From the NCBI RefSeq assembly GCF_003001935.1, contig NZ_PVNG01000005.1, positions 1 through 64,000 of the forward strand: a stretch of DNA of 64,000 bases. Reading direction: 5' to 3'. The position numbers and the translations under genes were made by a program. This document shows positions 43,448 through 51,355 of this stretch, piece by piece. This stretch comes from Nonomuraea fuscirosea (GTDB lineage Bacteria > Actinomycetota > Actinomycetes > Streptosporangiales > Streptosporangiaceae). The notes under the pieces are model-generated. The model worked only from the letters and a program-made list of their open reading frames with translations, was not told where the DNA came from and did no database searches. Numbering within the stretch: position 1 is the stretch's first letter; every line of letters begins with the position of its first letter.

Positions 43448-43636
43448 GTCTTCACTCTCGCGGGCTCGGACGTGGCGGCGCCATGCGGCTGCTGGGCAGA
43501 GTACGGGTCTGCGGGCACGGTCGAGCGTACCGGGAGCAGGGGGTAAGCGAGTCCTCCTCCTTCTGTTGTCCATCATTGAGCAGGTCTAGGGTACTTATTA
43601 GCTATAACGCGGTGTCGGAACGTATTCGGGGGGCCT

Positions 43637-44587
43637 TTGGACGCGGTCATACTTGTGGTGGTCGCCGGTCTGTTCGCCGTCGTCTCCGGGGTCAACGACG
43701 GTGGTGCGCTCCTCGTGACGGGGCTCAAGCTGCCCACCGTGCGCCCGGCCACCGGCATTCTCACTCTGGTCACGCTGGTGGCCGTCGTCCCGCTCTTCAC
43801 GCACCAGGTGGCGCTGACGTTCGTGACGCGGCTGGCCTCGTTCGACGCGCCGGGCGGGCGGATCGCGATGACGATCGCGGTGGTCTCGTCGCTCGGCGTG
43901 GTGACGGTGCTCAGCGCGAAGGGCCGCCCGACCAGTCTCACCCTGGCCGTCGTGGGCGGTCTCACCGGCGCCGGGCTGGGGTGGGGGCTGCCGGTCTCGC
44001 CCGGTTCGGTGTCGCTGGTGCTCGCGTTCGGCGTGGCGGCGCCGTTCGTGGGCGGGCTGCTGGCCTGGATGATCATCCGGCTGCTGGTCAAGACGACGAC
44101 GGCGCGCCGGCTGTGGCGCTGGCACTGGGTCGGGTTCCTCCTGCAGACCGTCGCGTACGCCGCCAACGACGGGCAGAAGATGCTGGCCGTGTTCATGATC
44201 GCGGTCGGGTTCACCGGCGCGCCGGCCGCGTACACGGTTCTGGTGGCCGTGCTGTTCGGGCTCGGCACCCTCTACGGCCTGCCCAGGGCGGGCCGCACGC
44301 TGGGCCGCGAGATCATCGTCTCCCGTCCGCCGCACGGGGTCGCGGCCGAGCTGGCCGCGGGCGCGGCGGTGATCGGCTGCGCCGCCGCGAGCATGCCGGT
44401 GAGCATGACCCAGGCCATCGCCGGCGCCCTCATCGGCGCGGGCGTCTCCCAGGGCGGCGGCCGGGTCCGCTGGTACGCCACCGTCAAGATCGTCATGGCC
44501 TGGCTGCTGACGCTCCCGGCCAGCGGGCTGCTGGGCTGGGGCCTGGCCCTGCTGGTCAAGGGATTCGCTAGCGTGAGACTCTCGTGA
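43637..44587 (+). CDS. PiT-type inorganic phosphate transporter
   Basis: A 316-residue polytopic membrane protein with about ten helices and the two PiT repeat motifs: GVNDGGALLVTGLKL near residue 18 and YAANDGQKMLAVFMIA near 175. The GxNDG/AANDGQK signatures identify phosphate transport. TTG at 43637 is used, with the frame beginning MDAVILVVVAGLFAVVSG. It overlaps the DUF47 gene by 4 bp (GTGA), the standard pairing of Pit with its PhoU-like regulator. Confidence 0.92.
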   Translation: MDAVILVVVAGLFAVVSGVNDGGALLVTGLKLPTVRPATGILTLVTLVAVVPLFTHQVALTFVTRLASFDAPGGRIAMTIAVVSSLGVVTVLSAKGRPTSLTLAVVGGLTGAGLGWGLPVSPGSVSLVLAFGVAAPFVGGLLAWMIIRLLVKTTTARRLWRWHWVGFLLQTVAYAANDGQKMLAVFMIAVGFTGAPAAYTVLVAVLFGLGTLYGLPRAGRTLGREIIVSRPPHGVAAELAAGAAVIGCAAASMPVSMTQAIAGALIGAGVSQGGGRVRWYATVKIVMAWLLTLPASGLLGWGLALLVKGFASVRLS

Positions 44588-45234
44588 AAGGGGCCCCGGT
44601 GGTGAAGCGGCTGCGGCGGATCAAGGACCTGATGACCGGTCGCATGGACAGTGCGCTCACGGAGGCGCTGCTCGGCCAGCTCGAAGCGACCAAGGAAGGC
44701 GCCTGGCTGGCCATGGCCATGATCGGTGGCGAGGTGGGCAGGACGGGCGCGCACGAGCAGATGCGCACGATCGAGCATCTCGGCGACGAGGAGCGGGGCC
44801 GCCTGATCGACGAGCTCAAGACCGCCCTCGTCACGCCCATCGACCGGGAGGACCTGTTCCGGCTCTCCCGCTCGATCGACGACGTGCTCGACTCGCTGCG
44901 CGACTTCGTCCGCGAGTCGCACCTCTACCGGGTGCCCGACCAGATGCGCTTCACCCCGCTGCTCGACCAGGTCATCGTGGGCATCGACGCGCTGGAGAAC
45001 GCCGTGCGCGACCTCGCCTCCCGCCCGTCCGTGGTGGCCCAGGACGCGCTGGAGGCGAAGAAGGCGGGCGGCGCGATCCGGCGGATGTACCAGTACGAGA
45101 TCTCGCGGATCTTCTCCGGGGAGATCACGCCCGAGGCGATGAAGGAGCGGGAGCTCGTCCGCCGCCTGGAGATCGTCGGCGTGGCCATCGGCGACGCGGC
45201 GGACGCCATCGCCGACGGCGCGATGAAGCGCTGA
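44584..45234 (+). CDS. DUF47 PhoU-like Pit accessory protein
   Basis: A 216-residue all-helical protein of the DUF47/TIGR00153 family. It has RRIKDLMTGRMDSALTEALLGQLEATKEGAWLAMAMI, then HLGDEERGRLIDELKTALVTPIDREDLFRLSRSIDDVLDSLRDFVRE and a third helical part with RRMYQYEISRIFSGEITPEAMKERELVRRLEIVGVAIGDAADAIADG. The TPIDREDLFRLSxxIDDVLD phrase is diagnostic and may bind metal or phosphate. It regulates or stabilises the Pit transporter encoded just upstream with a 4-bp overlap. Confidence 0.93.
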   Translation: MKGAPVVKRLRRIKDLMTGRMDSALTEALLGQLEATKEGAWLAMAMIGGEVGRTGAHEQMRTIEHLGDEERGRLIDELKTALVTPIDREDLFRLSRSIDDVLDSLRDFVRESHLYRVPDQMRFTPLLDQVIVGIDALENAVRDLASRPSVVAQDALEAKKAGGAIRRMYQYEISRIFSGEITPEAMKERELVRRLEIVGVAIGDAADAIADGAMKR

Positions 45235-45263
45235 CGCCCCCGAGCACTGACGGACGGGAAGGT

Positions 45264-46226
45264 TCAGCGGGACGCGAACGCGTCGACGCCCGTGAGGTCC
45301 GCCGACAGCGCCCACAGGCGGGCGGCCTCCGCAGGGTCGGTCGCGTAGGGGCGCACGCCTGACGGGGCGTCCGGCTCGGTGGTCGGCTCGGCGATGTCGC
45401 AGTCCTCGCAGTAGACGCCGCCCATGCCGTCCAGCTGCGGTGACGTCGCCGCCCAGACCTGGGTGGCCGCGCCCTGCCCGGGAGTCTTGAGACTGGCCAG
45501 CAGCGCGTTGCCCTCCTCGTCGATCCAGCCCAGCGCCATCATCTCCTCCTTGGGCAGGTGCCGCTGGAGCGGGGTGAGGATGCCACCCGGGTGCACGGCG
45601 AACGCGCGGACGCCGGCGGCCTGGGCGAGCCCGTCGAGGTGCACGGCGAACAGCACGTTCGCGGTCTTGGCCTGCCCGTACGCCTGCCACTTGTCGTAGC
45701 TCCGCTCGGACATCACGTCGTCCCAGCGGATGCCGGAGCGGCGGTGGCCGCCGGACGAGACGGCCACCACCCGGCCCCGGCCCCGGGCGATGGCCGGCCA
45801 GAGGAGGTTGACCAGCGTGTAGTGGCCGAGGTGGTTGGTGGCGAACTGCGCCTCCCAGCCGGGGCCGACGCGCGTCTCGGGGCAGGCCATGACGGCCGCG
45901 TTGCAGATGACGACGTCGGCGTCGCGGCCGGTGGCGAGGAAGCGTTCGGCGAAGCCGCGTACGCTCGCGAGGTCACCGAGGTCCAGCTCGTCCACCTCGA
46001 CCCCGTCGAGGTCGCCGATCGCCTCCCTGGCGGCCTCGGGGCGGCGGGCGGGCACGACGACACGGGCGCCGGCGCCGGCCAGCGCGCGCGTGGTCTCCAG
46101 GCCGATGCCGGAGTAGCCGCCGGTGACGATCGCCAGCTTCCCGGACAGGTCGATCCCGCGCAGGACCTCCTCAGCGGTGCTCCTGGCGCCGAACCCGGAC
46201 CCGATCTTGTGCTGTGGTGTGGTCAT
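45264..46226 (-). CDS. SDR family oxidoreductase
   Basis: A 320-residue atypical short-chain dehydrogenase of the retinol-dehydrogenase/WWOX-like group: the cofactor motif TGGYSGIGLETTRAL near residue 35, NNAA replaced by CNAAV, VSSGGH with catalytic Ser, and YGQAKTAN with catalytic Tyr and Lys. The C-terminal part has GMGGVYCEDCDIA. The ATG at 46226 begins MTTPQHKIGSGFGARSTAEEVL. It is followed on the same strand by nothing closer than the DUF47 end, and the LLM gene lies 55 bp upstream on the same strand, so these two may be cotranscribed. Confidence 0.92.
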   Translation of the reverse strand: MTTPQHKIGSGFGARSTAEEVLRGIDLSGKLAIVTGGYSGIGLETTRALAGAGARVVVPARRPEAAREAIGDLDGVEVDELDLGDLASVRGFAERFLATGRDADVVICNAAVMACPETRVGPGWEAQFATNHLGHYTLVNLLWPAIARGRGRVVAVSSGGHRRSGIRWDDVMSERSYDKWQAYGQAKTANVLFAVHLDGLAQAAGVRAFAVHPGGILTPLQRHLPKEEMMALGWIDEEGNALLASLKTPGQGAATQVWAATSPQLDGMGGVYCEDCDIAEPTTEPDAPSGVRPYATDPAEAARLWALSADLTGVDAFASR

Positions 46227-46280
46227 GCCTGCACGGTACGAATTGGAGCGCACTCCAGGTCAAATGCCGGCTCCGGGCGA

Positions 46281-47162
46281 TCACAGGCCGAGTTCGGGGG
46301 CCAGGCGGGTGAGCTGGGCGACGGCGTCGGCGAGGTCGGGGCCCTCCGGCGAGAGCGGCTGGAGCAGGACGTGGTCGGCGCCCGCGTCGAGGTGGGCACG
46401 TACGCGTTCGACGACGGCCTCCGTCCCGCCCCAGGCCACGATGGCGTCCACCACGCGGTCGTCGCCCCCGTCAGCGAGGTCGTCGTCGGTGAAGCCGAGC
46501 GTGCGCAGGTTGTTGACGTAGTTCGGCAGCTGCAGGTAGGTGGCCATGTGGGCGCGGGCGGTGGCGCGGGCGCGGGCCGGATCGCTCTCCAGGACGATCG
46601 CCTGCTCCGGGATGAGCAGCCGGTCGGTGCCGAGGATCCCGCGAGCCTGCGCGGTGTGCTCGGGCGGCACGAAGTAGGTGTGGGCGCCGTCCGCCCGCTC
46701 TCTCGACAGCTCCAGCATCCGCGGCCGCAGCGCGGCCAGGAGCCGGGGGCAGTCGCTCTTGGGCAGCATGCGCTCGGCCTCGTCCATGGCGTCCAGGTAG
46801 TCGCGCATCGCGGTCAGCGGCTTGCCGTAGTCGTGGCCGCGGCGGGCGACCAGGGGGCCGTGGCTGACGCCGACGCCCAGCAGGAAACGGCCGGGGAAGG
46901 CGTCGGCCAGCGTCACCGCGCCGCCCGCCATGGCCATGGCGTCCCTGGCCCACAGGTTGGCGATGCCGGTGCCGACGGTGACGCGCTCGGTGGCCGCCAG
47001 CAGCACGGCGGCGCTCGCGAACGGCTCCTTGCCGGCGTAGCCCTCGTTGACCCAGATCGAGCCGTAGCCCAGCCGCTCGATCTCGGCCGCCGCCCGCCGC
47101 CCCTCCGCCGCGGGCGCCTGCCCGACCATGGGATGCCACACTCCGACGCGCCCGATCTCCAC
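46281..47162 (-). CDS. LLM-class F420-dependent oxidoreductase
   Basis: A 293-residue luciferase-like TIM-barrel protein. It has IGRVGVWHPMVGQ, the SIWVNEGYAGKEPFASAAVLLAATERVTVGTGIANLWARDAMAMA core and RFLLGVGVSHGPLV, which fit the TIGR03620-type F420 group. F420 use is inferred from family. ATG at 47162. It is on the same strand as the SDR downstream and divergent from the DUF523 gene. The substrate is unknown. Confidence 0.9.
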   Translation of the reverse strand: MEIGRVGVWHPMVGQAPAAEGRRAAAEIERLGYGSIWVNEGYAGKEPFASAAVLLAATERVTVGTGIANLWARDAMAMAGGAVTLADAFPGRFLLGVGVSHGPLVARRGHDYGKPLTAMRDYLDAMDEAERMLPKSDCPRLLAALRPRMLELSRERADGAHTYFVPPEHTAQARGILGTDRLLIPEQAIVLESDPARARATARAHMATYLQLPNYVNNLRTLGFTDDDLADGGDDRVVDAIVAWGGTEAVVERVRAHLDAGADHVLLQPLSPEGPDLADAVAQLTRLAPELGL

Positions 47163-47311
47163 GGCCGCCCCCTTCGCCTGTGCTGTCCGCGTACGTGATC
47201 GCTAAGGGACCGTACCCAGGAGCCCCGGCCGCGTCCCCGGCGGGGGCAAGAATTGGAGTGATCTTCCCGAACTTGGTCGCCCGCTGCCCCGCTTCGGGGC
47301 AGTAAGGAGAG

Positions 47312-48280
47312 GTGAGCAGCACGTCAGGAGCGAGCGAGCGTCCCCGGGTGGGCGTGTCGTCCTGCCTGGTGGGTGAGCTGGTCAGGTACAACGGCGGGCA
47401 CAGCCGCGACCGCTTCCTGACCGACGTCCTGGCCCCCTACGTCGACTGGGTCCCCGTCTGCCCCGAGATGGAGGCCGGTCTCGGCACGCCGCGCGAGACC
47501 CTGCGCCAGGAGCAGTCGGGCGAAGGCCCGAGGCTGGTGACGCGGGGGACGCACGAGGACCTGACCGACCGCATGACGGCGCTGGCCGAGCGGTGGGCGG
47601 CCGAGCTGGACGTCGACGGATACGTGTTCAAGTCCAAGAGCCCCACCTGCGGCATCCACGGCGTGCCCCTCTACCCCGAGGAAGGGCCGCCGCTCGGCCG
47701 GCGCAACCGGGGGCTGTTCGCGGGGATCGTCATGGAACGTCACCCGCTGCTCCCGGTCGAGGACGAGGGCCGCCTGCACGACGCGCTGCTGCGGGAGAGC
47801 TTCGTCGAGCGCGTCTTCGCGCATGCCCGGCTGCGTACGCTGCTCGACGGCGACTGGCGGCCGCGCGACCTGGTCGCCTTCCACGCCCGGCACAAGATGC
47901 AGGTGCTCGCGCACGATCCCCAGCTCTACCGGGAGGCGGGCCGCGTGGTCGCGCGGGCGGGGTCGATGGAGCGCGAGGAGGTGGCCGCCCGTTACGCCGA
48001 GGTGTTCCAGCGCGCGCTCGCCACCAAGGCCACGCCGGGCAGGAACGTCAACGTGCTGCAGCACTGTCTCGGCATGCTCGCGCTCGACCCGGTCCGGCGG
48101 GCCGATCTGGTCGAGGTGATCGACTCCTACCAGGCGGGTCTGGTGCCGCTGAGCGTGCCCACGACGCTGCTGCGGCATCACGCGCGGGGGGAGGCGGCGG
48201 CGTACGTACGCGACCAGACGTACTTCTCCCCCTACCCCGATGACCTGCGCCTGCGTAACCACGTCCCCGCCCGCGGATAA
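47312..48280 (+). CDS. DUF523-DUF1722 fusion protein
   Basis: A 322-residue two-domain protein. The DUF523 part (about 10-160) carries the three Cys of this family: SSCLVGE, VPVCPEMEAGLGTPRE and KSPTCGIHGV. In the related TudS desulfidases these hold a [4Fe-4S] cluster. The DUF1722 (YbgA) part (190-310) has FHARHKMQVLAHDP and YRRAL-like helices. The fusion is common; its role is not established, and tRNA or thiouracil chemistry is a guess. GTG 47312 is only 2-3 bases after AAGGAGAG, so the true start could differ slightly. Confidence 0.9.
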   Translation: MSSTSGASERPRVGVSSCLVGELVRYNGGHSRDRFLTDVLAPYVDWVPVCPEMEAGLGTPRETLRQEQSGEGPRLVTRGTHEDLTDRMTALAERWAAELDVDGYVFKSKSPTCGIHGVPLYPEEGPPLGRRNRGLFAGIVMERHPLLPVEDEGRLHDALLRESFVERVFAHARLRTLLDGDWRPRDLVAFHARHKMQVLAHDPQLYREAGRVVARAGSMEREEVAARYAEVFQRALATKATPGRNVNVLQHCLGMLALDPVRRADLVEVIDSYQAGLVPLSVPTTLLRHHARGEAAAYVRDQTYFSPYPDDLRLRNHVPARG

Positions 48281-48290
48281 CGTTCACCCC

Positions 48291-48755
48291 GTGGATTCCC
48301 TGAACGACCCGAATGCCCTGAACGACCGGCTCGCCGCCCGCGTCGTGTGCCTGGACCGCGACGGCAGGGTGCTGCTGATGCACTGGTACGACCCCGTGGA
48401 CCGGGTGGACGTCTGGGAGCCGCCGGGCGGCGGGGTCGAGGCGGGAGAGACCCCGCTGGAGGCCGCCAGGCGGGAGCTGGAGGAGGAGACCGGGCTGCCG
48501 GGCGCGGCCGTGGTGGCCGATCGGTGCGTCGAGGTCGGGCGGGACTTCCGCTGGCTGGGCGTGCGTTACGTCAAGCGCGAGCCGTTCTACCTGGCCAGGT
48601 TCGCCGAGGCCCGGCCCGAGGTGCGGCCGGGGCGGCTGACCGAGGAGGAGCGGGGCGCCTTCCGCGGCCATGTCTGGGCCGAGGAACTGCCCGGGGACGT
48701 GCAGCCGCCGGAGCTGGCGGCGGTCGTGGCGGAGCTCGTGGGAGAGCCTTCCTGA
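48291..48755 (+). CDS. NUDIX hydrolase
   Basis: A 154-residue nucleoside-diphosphate-X hydrolase. The Nudix box spans GGGVEAGETPLEAARRELEEETGL, with the metal-binding RELEEE. It is of the housecleaning (DUF4916/MutT-like) type, and the substrate cannot be told from sequence. GTG 48291 (VDSLNDPNALNDRLAARV) starts 11 bp after the DUF523 stop and may be coupled. Longer starts would overlap that gene by 40 bp. Confidence 0.9.
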   Translation: MDSLNDPNALNDRLAARVVCLDRDGRVLLMHWYDPVDRVDVWEPPGGGVEAGETPLEAARRELEEETGLPGAAVVADRCVEVGRDFRWLGVRYVKREPFYLARFAEARPEVRPGRLTEEERGAFRGHVWAEELPGDVQPPELAAVVAELVGEPS

Positions 48756-48818
48756 CCGCTCGACCCCGGCCGCGCGCCGGCCCCTGGACACGCGTCGGCC
48801 GTTGGACGCCCGGTTCCG

Positions 48819-49595
48819 TCAGCTCTTGTGGCCCAGCTCTTCCAGCGTCGTGGCCATCAGGTCGCGCAGCAGCGCCCCCGACACCTTCTCGTGCTCCTCC
48901 TCCACCGGCAGCCCCTGGCCGATCCGGTCGCGGTAGACCTCGCGCGCGTGCGCGTCCACGTACGGCAGCGCGGTCATCGCGACGACCACGGTGACCCTGG
49001 TCCCGCCGCACGGCAGGACGGCCACGGCGTGGGTGCGCAGGCAGGTCTCCTCGGGGGAGCCGTACCAGCCGCATTTCACCGCGGCCTTGGGCGAGCGCAG
49101 CGCGTCGCGGGCGCCGAACGTCTGCGCGTCGACCACGTCGCCCATCCAGCCGAGCACGGTCCCGGCCACCGGATCACCCGCCGCGGCGGCCTGGGCGAGC
49201 ACCGCGTAGGCGGTGGCCACCTCCTCGGCCGCGACCTCGACGGAGCCGAACCTGGACGGGTCGCCGTTCGGCGGCGTCCAGGCCACGCCGGTGCGTTCGC
49301 GCAGGTCGTCGAGGATGACGCGGGGGCCGACGGAGAGCCACAGGTTGAGCGTGTCGGCGTTGGAGGAGTAGACGACGGCGGGCTCGGCGTGCCGGCGCCA
49401 CTGTTCGGCGTCGGGCATGTGGGCGGCGCTCATCCAGGCGTAGAGCGGTTTGAGCAGCGAGGCGCAGCGCAGCCGGGTCAGGCCCGACCTGGCGTTGACG
49501 GTGCGGGCGGGCGGCCCGCCGTAGCCGCGTCTGATGCCCGCGGCCTGAACGCTGGCGCTGTGGTCGAGGTCCCGGAACAGATCGTTGTAGCCCAC
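48819..49595 (-). CDS. Beta-lactamase-fold serine hydrolase, cytosolic type
   Basis: A 258-residue protein with the penicillin-recognising motifs S46-LL-K49 (SxxK in CASLLKPLYAW), S77-S-N79 (SxN) and K174-C-G176 (KTG-like). No signal peptide is evident at the N-terminus, unlike the serine hydrolase at 36323. Such short actinobacterial serine hydrolases are uncharacterised. It starts GTG at 49595 and ends convergent with the NUDIX gene. The TetR gene lies 15 bp upstream on the same strand, suggesting cotranscription. Confidence 0.82.
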   Translation of the reverse strand: MGYNDLFRDLDHSASVQAAGIRRGYGGPPARTVNARSGLTRLRCASLLKPLYAWMSAAHMPDAEQWRRHAEPAVVYSSNADTLNLWLSVGPRVILDDLRERTGVAWTPPNGDPSRFGSVEVAAEEVATAYAVLAQAAAAGDPVAGTVLGWMGDVVDAQTFGARDALRSPKAAVKCGWYGSPEETCLRTHAVAVLPCGGTRVTVVVAMTALPYVDAHAREVYRDRIGQGLPVEEEHEKVSGALLRDLMATTLEELGHKS

Positions 49596-49610
49596 GCACC
49601 CACCGTAGCC

Positions 49611-50237
49611 CTACGGGGCCTGCCCCCAGCGCCGTTCGTACCACTCGGGGCTCGGCGGTTCGCCCGGCAGGCCGGTCGCGCCCGGCGCGCGCAGGCCATC
49701 GAGTGCGACGGCGAGCAGGCGTTGTTTGACCTGGTCGTGCTCGGGAGCGGGCGGCCCGGGGGCCGGACGGCTGAACTGCTCGATCAGCAGCGCGATGTCG
49801 AGCCGGGTCACGTCGTTCCTGAGCACGCCCGCCTCGTGCGCCCTGGCCACGAGCCGGGCGGCGACCTCGCCGGCCCTGCGGGCGACGCGCCACATCTCGT
49901 CGGTGACCTCGATGGTGCCGGCGACCGGCGCCAGCGCGCCCGACCGGTCGGCCACACCGGCGCGGACGAAGAGCGCCAGCCCCTCCCACGGGTCGGCGTG
50001 GGCCAGCCCCGCCTCGGCGCTCTCCAGGCTGCGTTCCATGGCGATCAGGCACAGGCGCTGGAGCAGCTCCTCCTTGGTGCGGTAGCGGCGGTAGAGGCTG
50101 CCCATGCCGACGCCCGCCTCCTTGGCGATGGCCGACACGGGGGCGTCGAAGCCCTGCGTGGTGAACACCTCGTGGGCCGCTCGCAGCAGGGCCAGGTCGT
50201 TGCGTGCGGCCTCGGCCTGCCTGCCGCGTGTGCTCAT
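49611..50237 (-). CDS. TetR-family repressor
   Basis: A 208-residue regulator. The N-terminal HTH is NDLALLRAAHEVFTTQGFDAPVSAIAKEAGVGMGSLYRRYRTKEELLQRLC (residues 13-65), a classic TetR recognition helix. The rest is a TetR_C ligand domain, probably SbtR-like (ALFVRAGVADRSGAL). It is divergent from the quinone oxidoreductase, with two matching operators between, and followed on its own strand by the serine hydrolase. Confidence 0.94.
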   Translation of the reverse strand: MSTRGRQAEAARNDLALLRAAHEVFTTQGFDAPVSAIAKEAGVGMGSLYRRYRTKEELLQRLCLIAMERSLESAEAGLAHADPWEGLALFVRAGVADRSGALAPVAGTIEVTDEMWRVARRAGEVAARLVARAHEAGVLRNDVTRLDIALLIEQFSRPAPGPPAPEHDQVKQRLLAVALDGLRAPGATGLPGEPPSPEWYERRWGQAP

Positions 50238-50253
50238 GACGTACAGGATATTG

Positions 50254-50302
50254 CGGAGCGCAGCGCTCCGTTAAGCTTATCGGAGTGATTCGCTCCGATA
50301 AG
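50254..50302. promoter_or_regulatory. Tandem TetR operators CGGAGYG-N3-CGCTCCG
   Basis: Site 1, CGGAGCGC-A-GCGCTCCG (50254-50270), is a perfect 8+8 palindrome. Site 2 is CGGAGTGATTCGCTCCG (50281-50297), enlarged by flanking symmetry to CTTATCGGAG..CTCCGATAAG (50276-50302). Both share CGGAGYGNNNCGCTCCG, with centres 27 bp apart between the divergent TetR and oxidoreductase genes. Site 2 ends 15 bp before the oxidoreductase start. Confidence 0.85.
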
Positions 50303-50316
50303 AGATGAGGTACGGC

Positions 50317-51252
50317 ATGCGCGCGGTGGTCCTGAGGCGGTACGGCGGGCCGGAGACGCTGGTGGTGGAGGAGGTGCCGGATCCCGTGCCCGGCTCCGGG
50401 CAGGTGCTGGTGGAGGTGGAGGTGGCGGGCATCACGTTCGTCGAGACCCAGCTGCGCGCCGACCGGGGGCCGCGCCGCGTCGAACTGCCCGCCGTGCTCG
50501 GCAACGGCGTCGCCGGTACGGTACGCGCGACGGGTGACGGCGTGGACCCCTCGATCGTGGGCACGCGCGTGGTCAGCACGCTGGGCGGCCTCGGCGGCTA
50601 CGCGGAGCTGGCCGTGGCCGACGCCGGCGACCTCATCCCCATCCCCGGGGACCTGTCGCCCGAGGTCGCGGTGGCTCTGCTCGCGGACGGGCGTACCGCG
50701 CTGGGGCTGGCGAGCGCCGCCGCGCCGGCACCGGGCGAGTGGGTGCTGGTCGAGGCGGCCGGCGGTGGCGTCGGCAGCCTGCTCGTGCAACTCGCCCGCC
50801 GGGCGGGGGCACGGGTGGCCGGAGCGGCGGGCAGCGCTGCCAAGCGCGAACTGGCCGCGTCCCTCGGCGCAGAACTGACCGTGGACTACACCGGCCCGGG
50901 CTGGACCCGGATCGTCCGCGAGGCCACGGGCGGCCTGGACGTGGTCTTCGACGGGGTCGGCGGCGAGATCGGCGCCGCGGCCCAGGGGCTGCTCAAGGAC
51001 GGGGGCAGGCTGAGCGTGTACGGGATGGCGGGCGGCCCCATGACCACCCCCGACCCCCGGGTGACCGCTGTGCCCTGGCCCGCCACGGACCTGCGCGAGC
51101 TGGCCAGGCAGGCGCTGGAGCTGGCCTCCGCCGGGCAACTGCGCCCGGCCATCGGGGCCACGTACCCGCTGGAGTCGGCCGCACAGGCACACGCCGCCAT
51201 CGAGGCCCGCACGGTCACCGGCAAAAGCCTGCTCAGACCGTCACGGCCGTGA
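50317..51252 (+). CDS. Zinc-free quinone oxidoreductase/MDR alcohol dehydrogenase
   Basis: A 311-residue medium-chain reductase of the quinone oxidoreductase (Qor) type. The GroES-like part opens MRAVVLRRYGGPETLVVEEVPDPVPGSGQVLVEVEVAGI, and the Rossmann motif is VEAAGGGVGSLLVQLARR. It lacks the catalytic-zinc Cys and the structural-zinc Cys cluster, so it probably uses NADPH to reduce quinones or enones. ATG 50317 has GATGAGG upstream; ATG 50305 is a longer option but overlaps the operator edge. The tandem operators indicate derepression by an electrophile or drug-like ligand (inference). Confidence 0.92.
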   Translation: MRAVVLRRYGGPETLVVEEVPDPVPGSGQVLVEVEVAGITFVETQLRADRGPRRVELPAVLGNGVAGTVRATGDGVDPSIVGTRVVSTLGGLGGYAELAVADAGDLIPIPGDLSPEVAVALLADGRTALGLASAAAPAPGEWVLVEAAGGGVGSLLVQLARRAGARVAGAAGSAAKRELAASLGAELTVDYTGPGWTRIVREATGGLDVVFDGVGGEIGAAAQGLLKDGGRLSVYGMAGGPMTTPDPRVTAVPWPATDLRELARQALELASAGQLRPAIGATYPLESAAQAHAAIEARTVTGKSLLRPSRP

Positions 51253-51341
51253 ACCGGGCGCACAAACCCGCCAGACACTTGACCGACTCACGCCCGGACC
51301 GGCACGGACCCCGAACCGGCCGCACAAACCCGCCAGACACT
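51251..51341. repeat. 29-bp direct repeat pair
   Basis: GAACCGGGCGCACAAACCCG + CCAGACACT (51251-51279) and the same with one mismatch at 51313-51341, 62 bp apart. The first copy begins at the stop codon of the oxidoreductase. A partial third copy (GAACCGGGCGC) falls at about 51376 in the convergent aminotransferase gene. Confidence 0.85.
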
Positions 51342-51355
51342 CAATCGACCCACAC

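Noticed and set aside
48819..49595. Class A beta-lactamase resistance gene
   Set aside because: The SxxK, SxN and KxG motifs are present, but there is no signal peptide or Glu166-type motif, so a resistance role is not supported.
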